In this document: positions 44,349 through 52,848 of the stretch, one piece after another
Numbering within the stretch: position 1 is the first letter of the stretch
Layout: each line of letters begins with the position of its first letter
Assembly (NCBI RefSeq): GCF_904846605.1
Contig: NZ_CAJHBI010000022.1
Span: 1 to 61,668, forward strand
Source: Psychrobacter sp. 72-O-c
Lineage (GTDB): Bacteria; Pseudomonadota; Gammaproteobacteria; Pseudomonadales; Moraxellaceae
Length of the DNA: 61,668 nt
Direction: 5' to 3'
The notes under the pieces: generated by a model
Database searches by the model: none
Seen by the model: only the letters and a program-made list of their open reading frames with translations
What the model was told of the DNA's origin: nothing
Program-made: the position numbers and the translations under genes

Positions 44349-46261
44349 GCTTTAGGGCCAGTGTCAGGGTCAGGACTATTATTGTTTTTTGTACTGCCAT
44401 TTGGCGTGTTTTCAACCGGTGTTGCTTGGTTTTTTAGTACCGCATAAAAATCGCTCAAATCCATCTTACGTGCTTTATCGATATCCTCATCAAATAAACT
44501 TTCGAGCTCTGCCATTGCTGACTGTGCGGATTCAATCATTCGCGCTTCATCATCATAGATGGCTTGTTGGCGCTCAATCAAGTCATCGTCATAGTCACGG
44601 AACGTTTGAATGGTTTCATGGGCTCTTTCAGGCGAGATACCTAATAGCTGTAATGATTCACGCGACATGTCTAAAGATGATAAATACGTCTCACGCCAAA
44701 TATGGCGAACACCGACCTCACGTAGCCGATAATAATGTTGACGATCCCGGGCGCGTGCCAGCACGATCAAATCAGGATAGTTTTTACGGAGGTACTCAGC
44801 CGTAGTAATAGAACGCTCTAAATCATCAACCGCGATGATAAAGATTCGAGCTTTACTGATACCAGCTGCTCGTAAGATTTCAGGGTTTTTTGGGTCGCCA
44901 TAATAAACTTGGTTACCAAACTTACGGACAAAATCAACTCGATTCGCAGAGCGTTCAATAGCGGTAAATTCGATATTGTGCATCCGTAGTACGCGGCCAA
45001 TAATCTGGCCAACCCGCCCAAAACCAGCAATAATTACCGGATGCTCATGATCAGGAATCGTATCATATTCAGGACTCGGCTTACCCTTTGCAAATAAAGG
45101 CTCACCCACTTTTTCTAACAACAAAAAGGCCACTGGTGTCAGCGCCATAGAAATGGTCACAATAAGCGTGAGCATATTTGCCAGCTCAGGGCGCAAGACA
45201 TTTTGCGCAGTGGCCACACTGAACAACACAAATGCAAACTCGCCACCTTGGGCTAAAGTGACCCCCAACCGAATACTGGTCGGCCAGCGATTGCCTGAGA
45301 CTTTGGCAATGGCAGTAATTACGGCAAACTTGATAAACATCAGTGCCACAGCGCAGCCTATAATAAACAGTGGCTGCGCTATAATAAGTTTAACATCGGT
45401 AAGCATACCTACCGACATAAAAAACAGTCCCAATAGCAACCCTTTAAAAGGTTCAATACTGGCTTCTAACTCATGACGGTACTCTGAATCAGCCAGTAAC
45501 ACACCGGTCAAAAATGCCCCCAATGCCATCGACAGACCAATCTGTCCCATTAAGATAGACACGCCCATCACAATAAATAATGCCACAGCGGTCAGTAATT
45601 CTGTTGCCCCACTTGAGGCAACAAACTTAAAAAATGGCCGGACAACATAGCGGCTGGCAAAAATTAAGCCTGCAAAAACTGCAAAAACCTTGCCAAAATA
45701 AATTAAATCGTAGCTTTGTTCGCGCACCCCAGATAAAAATGGAATGACGGCTAGTAGAGGAATAACGGCGATATCTTGAAATAACAGAATGGTAAACGCT
45801 TCGCGACCATGCGTGCTGGATAGCTGCTGCTTTTCGGTCAAGATTTGCAAAACGAAAGCGGTGGAGGAGAGGGCTAAGCCGAACCCGACGATAAAGGCTG
45901 TATCTAAATGTAGGGAGAAAAACTGATATAAAATCCCCATTAACAGCACGCCAGTGAGACCCACTTGCAAGCCACCCAGTACAAATATCGAACGGCGCAG
46001 TGCCCATAAGCGCGAAGGTTGGAGCTCAAGCCCGATGATGAACAGTAGCATGACCACACCAAACTCAGAAAAGTGTAACAAGCTTTCGGCATCGCCTGCC
46101 ACATCTAGCGCACTTGGGCCTAAGATTAGTCCTGTGATTAGATAGCCTAGGACCGTAGCAATACCAAAGCGTTTACCCAGTGGTACAAAGAGCAGCGCTG
46201 CACCCAAAAAGATCGTAGCTTGTAACATTAAATTTGGTGAGCCGGCAGCGGCAGCGAACAT
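44345..46261 (-). CDS. CPA2-family cation:proton antiporter (KefB/KefC-like)
   Basis: A 638-residue inner-membrane protein with about 12 helices and a cytoplasmic RCK/KTN domain. Helix motifs include LGYLITGLILGPSALDV, GFGLALSSTAFVLQIL and HGREAFTILLFQDIAVIPLL. The RCK Rossmann loop is VIIAGFGRVGQIIGRVL and YYGDPKNPEILRAAG follows. Likely K+ efflux or K+/H+ exchange as in KefB/C/YbaL; glutathione gating is not shown. The minus-strand stop shares the TTAA at 44345-44348 with the neighbour's stop. Confidence 0.9.
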   Translation of the reverse strand: MFAAAAGSPNLMLQATIFLGAALLFVPLGKRFGIATVLGYLITGLILGPSALDVAGDAESLLHFSEFGVVMLLFIIGLELQPSRLWALRRSIFVLGGLQVGLTGVLLMGILYQFFSLHLDTAFIVGFGLALSSTAFVLQILTEKQQLSSTHGREAFTILLFQDIAVIPLLAVIPFLSGVREQSYDLIYFGKVFAVFAGLIFASRYVVRPFFKFVASSGATELLTAVALFIVMGVSILMGQIGLSMALGAFLTGVLLADSEYRHELEASIEPFKGLLLGLFFMSVGMLTDVKLIIAQPLFIIGCAVALMFIKFAVITAIAKVSGNRWPTSIRLGVTLAQGGEFAFVLFSVATAQNVLRPELANMLTLIVTISMALTPVAFLLLEKVGEPLFAKGKPSPEYDTIPDHEHPVIIAGFGRVGQIIGRVLRMHNIEFTAIERSANRVDFVRKFGNQVYYGDPKNPEILRAAGISKARIFIIAVDDLERSITTAEYLRKNYPDLIVLARARDRQHYYRLREVGVRHIWRETYLSSLDMSRESLQLLGISPERAHETIQTFRDYDDDLIERQQAIYDDEARMIESAQSAMAELESLFDEDIDKARKMDLSDFYAVLKNQATPVENTPNGSTKNNNSPDPDTGPKA

Positions 46262-46343
46262 ATGAGATCCTCAGCATTTACGATAACAAGTAATATAAAA
46301 TCAGTACAACACAACAAGAATAAAAAGGCGGTTAAGGCAATGG

Positions 46344-47072
46344 CTATTTTTTACGATAAATCTTCCACACATCGTTGTCCGCCAGCGGATTACTGTAAGC
46401 ATCGTTACGGCGTTTTCGTGGTGTTTGCCGACTATCGACAATTTTGAAATCAGGCAAAGCATGGACAATCAGTCCGGTACGATAAAAGCGTATGCGCTCA
46501 GGTTCTAGCATTTCACCTTTTTGGTCTCGGCAGAATACATAAGCGCGTAAGTCAATAAATTCACGGTGCGCTACCAATCGCGCCTCATCGTCATTATCAA
46601 ATATCGCAGCCATGCGCTCAAGCTCTTGCGGGGTGTAGTCACCACATTTATCCGTTAGTGCGCCTACTGAGCCAAAGCTTTTAGATTCTTTAGCGCGGGT
46701 TTTGGTCAGATGTAAACGCTGAACATGATAGATAAATTGGGGAATCTCAAGGCTGGCTGGCAGGGGTAGGTGATCAGGCGGTAGATAAGCAGCAGGATAA
46801 AAGGCCATGGCGCGTTCAATTAAGTTTTGCCAGCGCTGCTGATAGGCTTGCACTTCAGCTAAGTTACCTTCATAAATGGGCATATCACGGATTTGCCGTA
46901 AAATATCAGGTGGAAACTGCTGATCACGAAAGCTGGCAATGTCTTCTTGCAGCATTGACAGCAATATTTTGGCCTGTTTTTTATCCTCTTTCGAGTTAGG
47001 CTCGTCAATATAGCCGTTTATAGGGCTGTTAATATCACTAGGGGCAACAAATGGCGCTGAGCGTCTAGACAT
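46344..47072 (-). CDS. Hypothetical cytosolic protein
   Basis: A 242-residue hydrophilic protein that I do not recognise. It is rich in charged residues, with a helical middle (LLSMLQEDIASFRDQQFPPDILRQIRDM) and a C-terminal region containing LRAYVFCRDQKGEMLEPERIRFYRTGLIVHALPDFKIVD, which may be an immunoglobulin- or RNA-binding-like fold, but this is not established. No signal peptide. It is upstream of the antiporter gene in the same direction with an 82-base gap, so the two may form an operon. Confidence 0.6.
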   Translation of the reverse strand: MSRRSAPFVAPSDINSPINGYIDEPNSKEDKKQAKILLSMLQEDIASFRDQQFPPDILRQIRDMPIYEGNLAEVQAYQQRWQNLIERAMAFYPAAYLPPDHLPLPASLEIPQFIYHVQRLHLTKTRAKESKSFGSVGALTDKCGDYTPQELERMAAIFDNDDEARLVAHREFIDLRAYVFCRDQKGEMLEPERIRFYRTGLIVHALPDFKIVDSRQTPRKRRNDAYSNPLADNDVWKIYRKK

Positions 47073-47332
47073 GGTAGAGTTTCATCAAGTGGTCGTGAAT
47101 AAAGCGTTCAAAAGCATAGTATGCTTAATGGTTATATAACTATTAAGCTAGGTTTTTACCATTTTTAACATGCTAACACAACGTAATAAATCAGCGTGAG
47201 GTTAATTTGTTGAAAATTACTCTTAGGTCTCCTAAAAGTACACTTCTAAAATTTATCATTTAAATTAAATAGGCTTAAAATATTAACATCAGACTGCTTG
47301 TGGCTCTAATTTTTATGATGGTATTACCGTCG

Positions 47333-47881
47333 TTATATCGGGTTATTACACAAGCTATTAATGTAATTCCAAATCTCGTGCTCGCGAGCGATACGGTGAT
47401 GACCACCCTCAAAGTATTCTACTTCCCAGCTCTCTGGTAACTTGACCAGTGTCTGGCGAGCAGTTGCAACCTCTAAGCTTTCATCGTCCACCTCAATCAT
47501 TACTTTAGTCAGCTCAACATTACTGGTAGGAAAAGGTAAATCCGTTTCGCCTGCAATAGGGGCTCTATTAAAAAGTACGACACTCGGATTGATACAGGGC
47601 GCAATCAACAATGCTCGCAGCCCGTATTTGTGGGCAAAGTGATTGGCAAACCAGCCACCGAGCGAATGTCCTGCCAGTACTACTTTAGAATACTCATGCA
47701 TCTTTTCCTGAATCAGGGCATCATAAATCCCAAAGACGCCTTCAAAGTCTTCGCGGTAATTGACTGTTTGGCAGTACTTTGGCTGGCGTTCTATACAAGT
47801 ATATTTACTAGTCTCACAACTTGAATCAAGACCATGAAAGAATAGCAAAAGTGTCTTGTTATTTTCGGTAGGTAATATCAT
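47333..47881 (-). CDS. YqiA-like alpha/beta hydrolase
   Basis: A 182-residue hydrolase of the YqiA/UPF0227 type. LLLFFHGLDSS is the oxyanion segment, VVLAGHSLGGWFANHFA holds the nucleophile Ser, and FEGGHHRIAR carries the base His; the acid is probably the Asp of MIEVDDESLE. Substrate unknown, E. coli YqiA is an esterase. The ATG at 47879-47881 gives a normal-length protein; a frame extending to 47983 would add a hydrophobic N-terminal helix and overlap the divergent gene. A 260-base spacer separates it from the preceding gene. Confidence 0.75.
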   Translation of the reverse strand: MILPTENNKTLLLFFHGLDSSCETSKYTCIERQPKYCQTVNYREDFEGVFGIYDALIQEKMHEYSKVVLAGHSLGGWFANHFAHKYGLRALLIAPCINPSVVLFNRAPIAGETDLPFPTSNVELTKVMIEVDDESLEVATARQTLVKLPESWEVEYFEGGHHRIAREHEIWNYINSLCNNPI

Positions 47882-47962
47882 AAATTTCTTTTTGTGGTGT
47901 AGTATTAGAATTCTGAGTGACAGAAGGGCTATTATGAATAAGAGAGCTATAATAAAAGGGCT

Positions 47963-48298
47963 ATGAATAGAGTGAATAAGCAAACAAAAAGTTCATCCGA
48001 GTATCAGGAGCAGCATCCCGTTTTGGACATAATAGGCAAAACACTTTTGAACCTAACTATTACTGGACTGCTGCTAGGTTCTGGATTTTGGCTACTTCTA
48101 GCTTCTAACATGGGTCCCGCTTATTTACCTAATATTATGGATGGCGTACTAGATATAGGGATCAGGCTTACTATGATAGGCATTAGTGCTCTCATTTGGA
48201 TAGTGACGCCGCTCTGGTTTGTATGTTCGAGCGCTCGATATGGTTATAATAAATATCACAGCTATAAACACCGAAATTCAGCAGATACATCAATATAG
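47963..48298 (+). CDS. Small two-helix membrane protein
   Basis: A 111-residue protein with two hydrophobic segments (about 27-47, LLNLTITGLLLGSGFWLLLA, and 68-88, IRLTMIGISALIWIVTPLW) linked by a short polar loop, ending in a basic tail rich in Tyr/His/Lys. No recognised domain. Divergent from the YqiA-like gene and convergent with the CDF transporter. SD is weak, so the gene is likely but not certain. Confidence 0.5.
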   Translation: MNRVNKQTKSSSEYQEQHPVLDIIGKTLLNLTITGLLLGSGFWLLLASNMGPAYLPNIMDGVLDIGIRLTMIGISALIWIVTPLWFVCSSARYGYNKYHSYKHRNSADTSI

Positions 48299-48336
48299 CG
48301 TCTTTTCAGTTTTTTTCCGTTTTAATTTAAATAAAT

Positions 48337-49512
48337 TTAATGAGAATGGCCATGATGACTACCCGCGTTATTCACTGGACGATCCGCTACACTGCAAACT
48401 AAAGCATCACTGTGGCCTTGAGCTTGTTGATGCGACAGGCTTTCAACTTGCATAGTGGCATGATTGATACCTAACTCTGTTAAGCGCTGTTCCAGTTCAG
48501 CAATTAATAAACTTGCTTCATAAATGCTCATCTCACTATCGACCACCACATGACAAGATAGAGCATTAAAGCCACTAGTGATGCTCCAAGCATGTAAATC
48601 ATATACTTTTTGTACTTGAGAATGGTCAATCAAAGCTTCTTCAATCGCTACCAAAGATATGCCTTTAGGGGTGCCTTCCATTAATATATGTACCGAATCA
48701 CGTACCACGCGGTAGCCGCTGATTAAGATCAATATGGCTACGATGACTGAGGCGGCCGCATCCGCCCATATCCAACCAAAGCCCATCATTAATAGGGCAG
48801 CAATAATAGCGGCAACCGAACCCATCAAGTCACTTAATACGTGCAAGTAGGCGCTTTGCATATTTAGATTGACGGGTTTTTTAGCGTCAGTTTTTTCAGT
48901 ACTATCAGAGGCTGTCTCATCTGTATCTGCGCCATGACTGTGCCCACCTCCATCATTGCTACTGCGATGCATCAACCACGCAACCAAGATATTGACCAGT
49001 AGACCAACAGTGGCAATAATAAGCATACCTTGAGTAGCAACATCTGGCGGCGAATTAAAGCGCTTAATGGCTTCATAAAAAATCATCAGAGCGATCACGA
49101 TGAGGGTTATACCATTGACGCTGGCGACCAAGATCTCAAAGCGCTTATAGCCATAGGTCTTTTGATGGGTCGCGGCTTTTTCACCAATTTTGAAAGCCAT
49201 TAAAGTGGCGCCAAGTGCCACGGCGTCACTGAGCATATGACCTGCATCAGACAATAGCGCCAAACTACCCGTCAGCCAGCCACCAATTGCTTCGATAAAC
49301 ATATAGCCGGTAATGATAAGAAAGCTAATCAGCAAGGTACGCTGATAGCCTTTGGTATCTTGCGGGCCAGTATTATTTACTGAGGTGCTACCTTGACTGA
49401 AATGCTCAGAGGTATCAGCAGCAGCTGATGCGTGTTTGGCGGTACTGTTTTTGGCCGTACTATTACTGTTAAGATCGTTATTTTTTTTAGGACTAGGGTT
49501 TTTTGGACTCAT
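48337..49512 (-). CDS. CDF-family metal exporter (CzcD/ZitB-like)
   Basis: Exports divalent metal, probably Zn2+, in exchange for protons. The 391-residue protein has six helices after a low-complexity Asn/Ser/Thr-rich leader of about 60 residues. Metal-site motifs: SLALLSDAGHMLSDAV (HxxxD) and the second ILHVLSDLMGSV (HVLSD). A His-rich loop (GGGHSHG) precedes a conserved C-terminal cytoplasmic domain with YDLHAWSITSG, and the protein ends with HHGHSH. The ATG at 49510-49512 gives MSPKN; an upstream Met at 49527 is possible. Confidence 0.92.
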   Translation of the reverse strand: MSPKNPSPKKNNDLNSNSTAKNSTAKHASAAADTSEHFSQGSTSVNNTGPQDTKGYQRTLLISFLIITGYMFIEAIGGWLTGSLALLSDAGHMLSDAVALGATLMAFKIGEKAATHQKTYGYKRFEILVASVNGITLIVIALMIFYEAIKRFNSPPDVATQGMLIIATVGLLVNILVAWLMHRSSNDGGGHSHGADTDETASDSTEKTDAKKPVNLNMQSAYLHVLSDLMGSVAAIIAALLMMGFGWIWADAAASVIVAILILISGYRVVRDSVHILMEGTPKGISLVAIEEALIDHSQVQKVYDLHAWSITSGFNALSCHVVVDSEMSIYEASLLIAELEQRLTELGINHATMQVESLSHQQAQGHSDALVCSVADRPVNNAGSHHGHSH

Positions 49513-49887
49513 AACAATACTCAACATTCGAAATTATAAAAAGTTAAATCAAATACTCAGAAATATAGATAGCTGGGCTATACAGAATAGCGTGCCATGG
49601 CAGGGTTTGATGCTATGGGCGAACGCCATGATCTAATGCTATTCACAGCTAGACAAATATAAGTAGAAAGACACAAAGAATTTAGCATATTTGAGGCTTG
49701 GAAGCTGTTACGGAGAGGTAAAAATAGCGGGGATAAATAAAAATTTGACACGGCCTAATTTGACTACTGAGTGCTAGTATCGAGTCGAAACCAGATGAGT
49801 AGAACAGGAGAAAAACGAGCGAATACAGTACAGCAAATACAGTAATTAAGTCTGACGATGGATTTTATTTATATGTATTTGGCTATA
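49513..49887. other. Spacer between the CDF gene and priA
   Basis: A 375-base spacer with no clear gene. It holds the CDF promoter on the minus strand and the end of priA. TTGACA at about 49745-49750 looks like a -35 box on the plus strand but has no matching -10 and no gene downstream. Confidence 0.35.
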
Positions 49888-52176
49888 TTACCAACCAACA
49901 GGGTCGATATCTAAGGTTAGCTTAAGATATTTGGCGCTTGGCATAGCAAGTACCGGCTGCCACCATTGATTTAAAATACGATGCAACTGCTTGCGATCTT
50001 TTGCTAATAATAATAGCTGCGAATGATAGCGACTGTTCTTTTTACTCATCGGCGCATCAATAGGACCGAGTACTGCCAAATTATGGGGTTTCGGTAAGCC
50101 TGCAATAGCATCGTTAAGAGCTTGCGTGGTTGCGACCAGGGTTTTGCCTTCACAGCGAATCAAGGCGGCATGACTGTAAGGAGGTAGTCCCATCATTTTG
50201 CGTTCTTGTAGCAACTCGCGAGCAAATGGCAAATAGCCATCTTTGACCAGTTTTAGTAGCAGCGGGTTGTCAGGCTGTAGTGTTTGAATAAGCACGCGCC
50301 CTGACTTGTCACCACGTCCGGCTCGCCCAGCAACTTGAATCATCAGTTGCGCGGTATGTTCAGGTGAACGAAAATCTGCCGATAAAAAGCCACGATCGGC
50401 ATTGGGTAAGCAGACCAATGTCACATTGGGAAAGTGATGGCCTTTTGCGACCATTTGCGTGCCGACCAGTATCGCTGGCGTGCCTTGATTAATGCGTTGA
50501 TAAATCTTCTCCCAGCTGTCTTTTCGCCGTGTAGTATCGCGGTCAATCTGGATAATAGGGTAGAGGTCTTTGCTGGTTTGTGGATTGGCAAAGATAGCCT
50601 GTAAGTTTTCGCTTAACCGTGTCGTTCCCATGCCCTTAGCATCTATATTTTGGCTGCCGCAATCGGGACAAGCAGTAGGAATATAAGCTTGCCAGTCGCA
50701 ATGATGGCATTTGAGATAGTTGTTTGAATAAGAGCGTTGTTGATTTTGACTACTATAATGTACGGTTAAATGGGCATCACAGCGCGGGCAGTCGGCTTGC
50801 CAACCACAAGCACCGCATAATAAGACAGGGGCATAGCCGCGTCGGTTTAAAAATATCAACACTTGATCGCCGGCCTCTAACGTTTGCCGAATAGCACCAA
50901 TCAGTTTATCTGTCAGCCCCGTATCGTAGCGTGCGCCATCGTCTTGTACTTGCTGATGGGTGCTCTGCATACGCGCATCGATAAGTTGCATAGTGGCGGG
51001 CTTGGCATTGCCAGGACGGGTGCTCAGTAGACATTCAACCAGCTTGCCATCATCGACCAGCTTTAAGTGTTCAAGAGTAGGGGTTGCTGTACCGAGTACC
51101 ACTGGAATATTATCTTGTAGTCCGCGGTATAGTGCAATATCAGCGGCATGATAACGTAAAGTGTCTTGCTGTTTATAGGAAGCATCATGGGCTTCATCAA
51201 CGATAATCAGCCCTAGATTTGCAAAAGGGTAGAGTACCGCTGAGCGCGTACCGATGATAATTTGCGCATGACCCGTACGGCAATCTTGCCAGCCTTGCAT
51301 CCGGTAGGTATTGGTCATTCCTGAGTGCAATAACACAATTTGCGCGGCAAAGCGACTGGCAAATCGCGCCCGCGTTTGCGGGGTTAGACCAATCTCTGGT
51401 ACTAAGATTAGCACCTGCTTGCCAGCTTCTAATACCGTTTGCATGGCTTGTAAATACACTTCAGTCTTGCCGCTACCGGTGATCCCGTTTAATAAAAATC
51501 CGCTATATTTATTAGCATTATGCGCAGCAACAATGGCTTCAACGGCTTGCTGTTGCTCTGTATTCATATCGAGCGGCATTTTGGCTAATTTCACCGCAGT
51601 AGGCGCAGTTTTAGGCTCAATATAACGCTCAATTAAGCCTTTTTCTTCCAGCGTCTTTAAAAACGCCCGCTGCATACCTTCTAGTAACAGGACATCTTCA
51701 CTTGCGCCGCGCTCGCCATGCAATTTAAGCATATCGAACTGTTGTTTTTGCTTGTTGGCGTTAGCACGAAAATCATCATCACTGATATGTGGCAAAATGC
51801 GCCAATGAGTGATGAGTAAATCAAGTGGTTTACCTTGGCGTACTAAGCTTGGTAACATAACAGCTAATACATCACCAAGCGGATAATGATAGTAACGTGC
51901 TAGCCAATAAGCCAACGCTAGCATGCGCTCATCTAAGATAGGGTCGTCATCTAAACAGTGATTAATTGGTTTGAGTTTAGCGCTGGGCACAGTGCTGTCA
52001 GTTTGAGCAATATGGGCAATGACAATACCGATTAAGGTCTGCCGACCGAATGAAACTTCTACGCGGCTGCCAATCTGAGGTAATACAGGCTTAGGCACGC
52101 TAATGCTATCTACCGGTACACTATAGTCAAACACCCGATAAAGGGGGACAGGTAGAGCCACTTGTACCAACATCAT
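49888..52176 (-). CDS. priA: Primosomal protein N' (replication restart helicase PriA)
   Basis: 3'-5' DNA helicase that reloads DnaB at stalled forks. The 762-residue protein has an N-terminal DNA-binding domain beginning MMLVQVALPVPLYRVFDYSVP, Walker A GITGSGKTEVYLQAM, DEAH box VDEAHDASYKQQD, zinc-binding clusters (CGACGWQADCPRC, CHHCDW and CPDCGSQN) and the C-terminal VAGRAGRGDKSG. All complete. RidA precedes it on the same strand with a terminator between, so priA likely has its own promoter. Confidence 0.96.
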   Translation of the reverse strand: MMLVQVALPVPLYRVFDYSVPVDSISVPKPVLPQIGSRVEVSFGRQTLIGIVIAHIAQTDSTVPSAKLKPINHCLDDDPILDERMLALAYWLARYYHYPLGDVLAVMLPSLVRQGKPLDLLITHWRILPHISDDDFRANANKQKQQFDMLKLHGERGASEDVLLLEGMQRAFLKTLEEKGLIERYIEPKTAPTAVKLAKMPLDMNTEQQQAVEAIVAAHNANKYSGFLLNGITGSGKTEVYLQAMQTVLEAGKQVLILVPEIGLTPQTRARFASRFAAQIVLLHSGMTNTYRMQGWQDCRTGHAQIIIGTRSAVLYPFANLGLIIVDEAHDASYKQQDTLRYHAADIALYRGLQDNIPVVLGTATPTLEHLKLVDDGKLVECLLSTRPGNAKPATMQLIDARMQSTHQQVQDDGARYDTGLTDKLIGAIRQTLEAGDQVLIFLNRRGYAPVLLCGACGWQADCPRCDAHLTVHYSSQNQQRSYSNNYLKCHHCDWQAYIPTACPDCGSQNIDAKGMGTTRLSENLQAIFANPQTSKDLYPIIQIDRDTTRRKDSWEKIYQRINQGTPAILVGTQMVAKGHHFPNVTLVCLPNADRGFLSADFRSPEHTAQLMIQVAGRAGRGDKSGRVLIQTLQPDNPLLLKLVKDGYLPFARELLQERKMMGLPPYSHAALIRCEGKTLVATTQALNDAIAGLPKPHNLAVLGPIDAPMSKKNSRYHSQLLLLAKDRKQLHRILNQWWQPVLAMPSAKYLKLTLDIDPVGW

Positions 52177-52223
52177 CCGCGCTCGCAGCCTTATATCAGA
52201 AAACTCATAGGGATAATAAAATT

Positions 52224-52264
52224 AAGCCCAAATGTCTGTCGTTAAACTAGAACAATTTGGGCTT
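52224..52264 (-). terminator. Terminator of ridA
   Basis: AAGCCCAAAT (52224-52233) and ATTTGGGCTT (52255-52264) form a perfect 10-base stem with a 21-base loop. On the minus strand the exit side reads AATTTTATT. Located between ridA and priA; also just upstream of the priA start. Confidence 0.7.
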
Positions 52265-52345
52265 AATAGTTTTATATCAAATGTTTTTACATTAAATAGT
52301 TTTACATTGAACAATTATAGACTTGACGATAATACTTTATTAAAG

Positions 52346-52726
52346 CTATTCAAGATATAAAATAGACTCAATTTCGACCACACCGCCTTTAGGTAAGGCA
52401 GCAACTTGTACCGCAGCGCGTGCAGGATAAGGCTCACTCAAGTTGGCGGCAAACAGCTCATTAAGAGTAGCAAAGTCATTTAGATCGGTTAACGAGACGT
52501 TAAATTTAACCACGTCATTCAGAGTACCGCCTGCTGCTTCACAAATAGCTTTGATATTAGCAAATACTTGCTTGGCTTGCGCCTCAAAGCCATCTCGTAG
52601 TTCCATGGTCTCAGGGTCAAAACCCAGCTGTCCTGAAATATATACGGTATTGCCTACTTTTACCGCTTGTGAATAGGTGCCAACAGCAGCGGGTGCGTTA
52701 TCAGTTTGGATGGTCTCACGGGTCAT
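52346..52726 (-). CDS. ridA: RidA-family reactive imine deaminase
   Basis: Hydrolyses reactive 2-aminoacrylate and other enamines/imines, protecting PLP enzymes. The 126-residue length is standard. Motifs: APAAVGTYSQAVKVGNTVYISGQLG at the N-terminus, and EPYPARAAVQVAALPKGGVVEIESIL containing the conserved Arg and the C-terminal Glu-type residue. SpoT lies upstream on the same strand, an arrangement also seen in other gammaproteobacteria. Confidence 0.93.
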   Translation of the reverse strand: MTRETIQTDNAPAAVGTYSQAVKVGNTVYISGQLGFDPETMELRDGFEAQAKQVFANIKAICEAAGGTLNDVVKFNVSLTDLNDFATLNELFAANLSEPYPARAAVQVAALPKGGVVEIESILYLE

Positions 52727-52848
52727 AATGTATCCTTATTATGTTTTTGGTACTGTAATATGCTAAATATTTAGCAAGAGAAATCATTGTTTTATGATTA
52801 AGTTTTTCGTTGTTTTTATAAACGTGTAATGCTTTAAACCATAGTAGC

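Noticed and set aside
44389..44805. 138-codon plus-strand frame inside the antiporter gene
   Set aside because: Opposite the RCK-domain coding region of a clear CPA2 gene; no SD or domain.
49745..49775. Plus-strand sigma-70 promoter (TTGACA) before priA
   Set aside because: No -10 hexamer at proper spacing and no plus-strand gene downstream.
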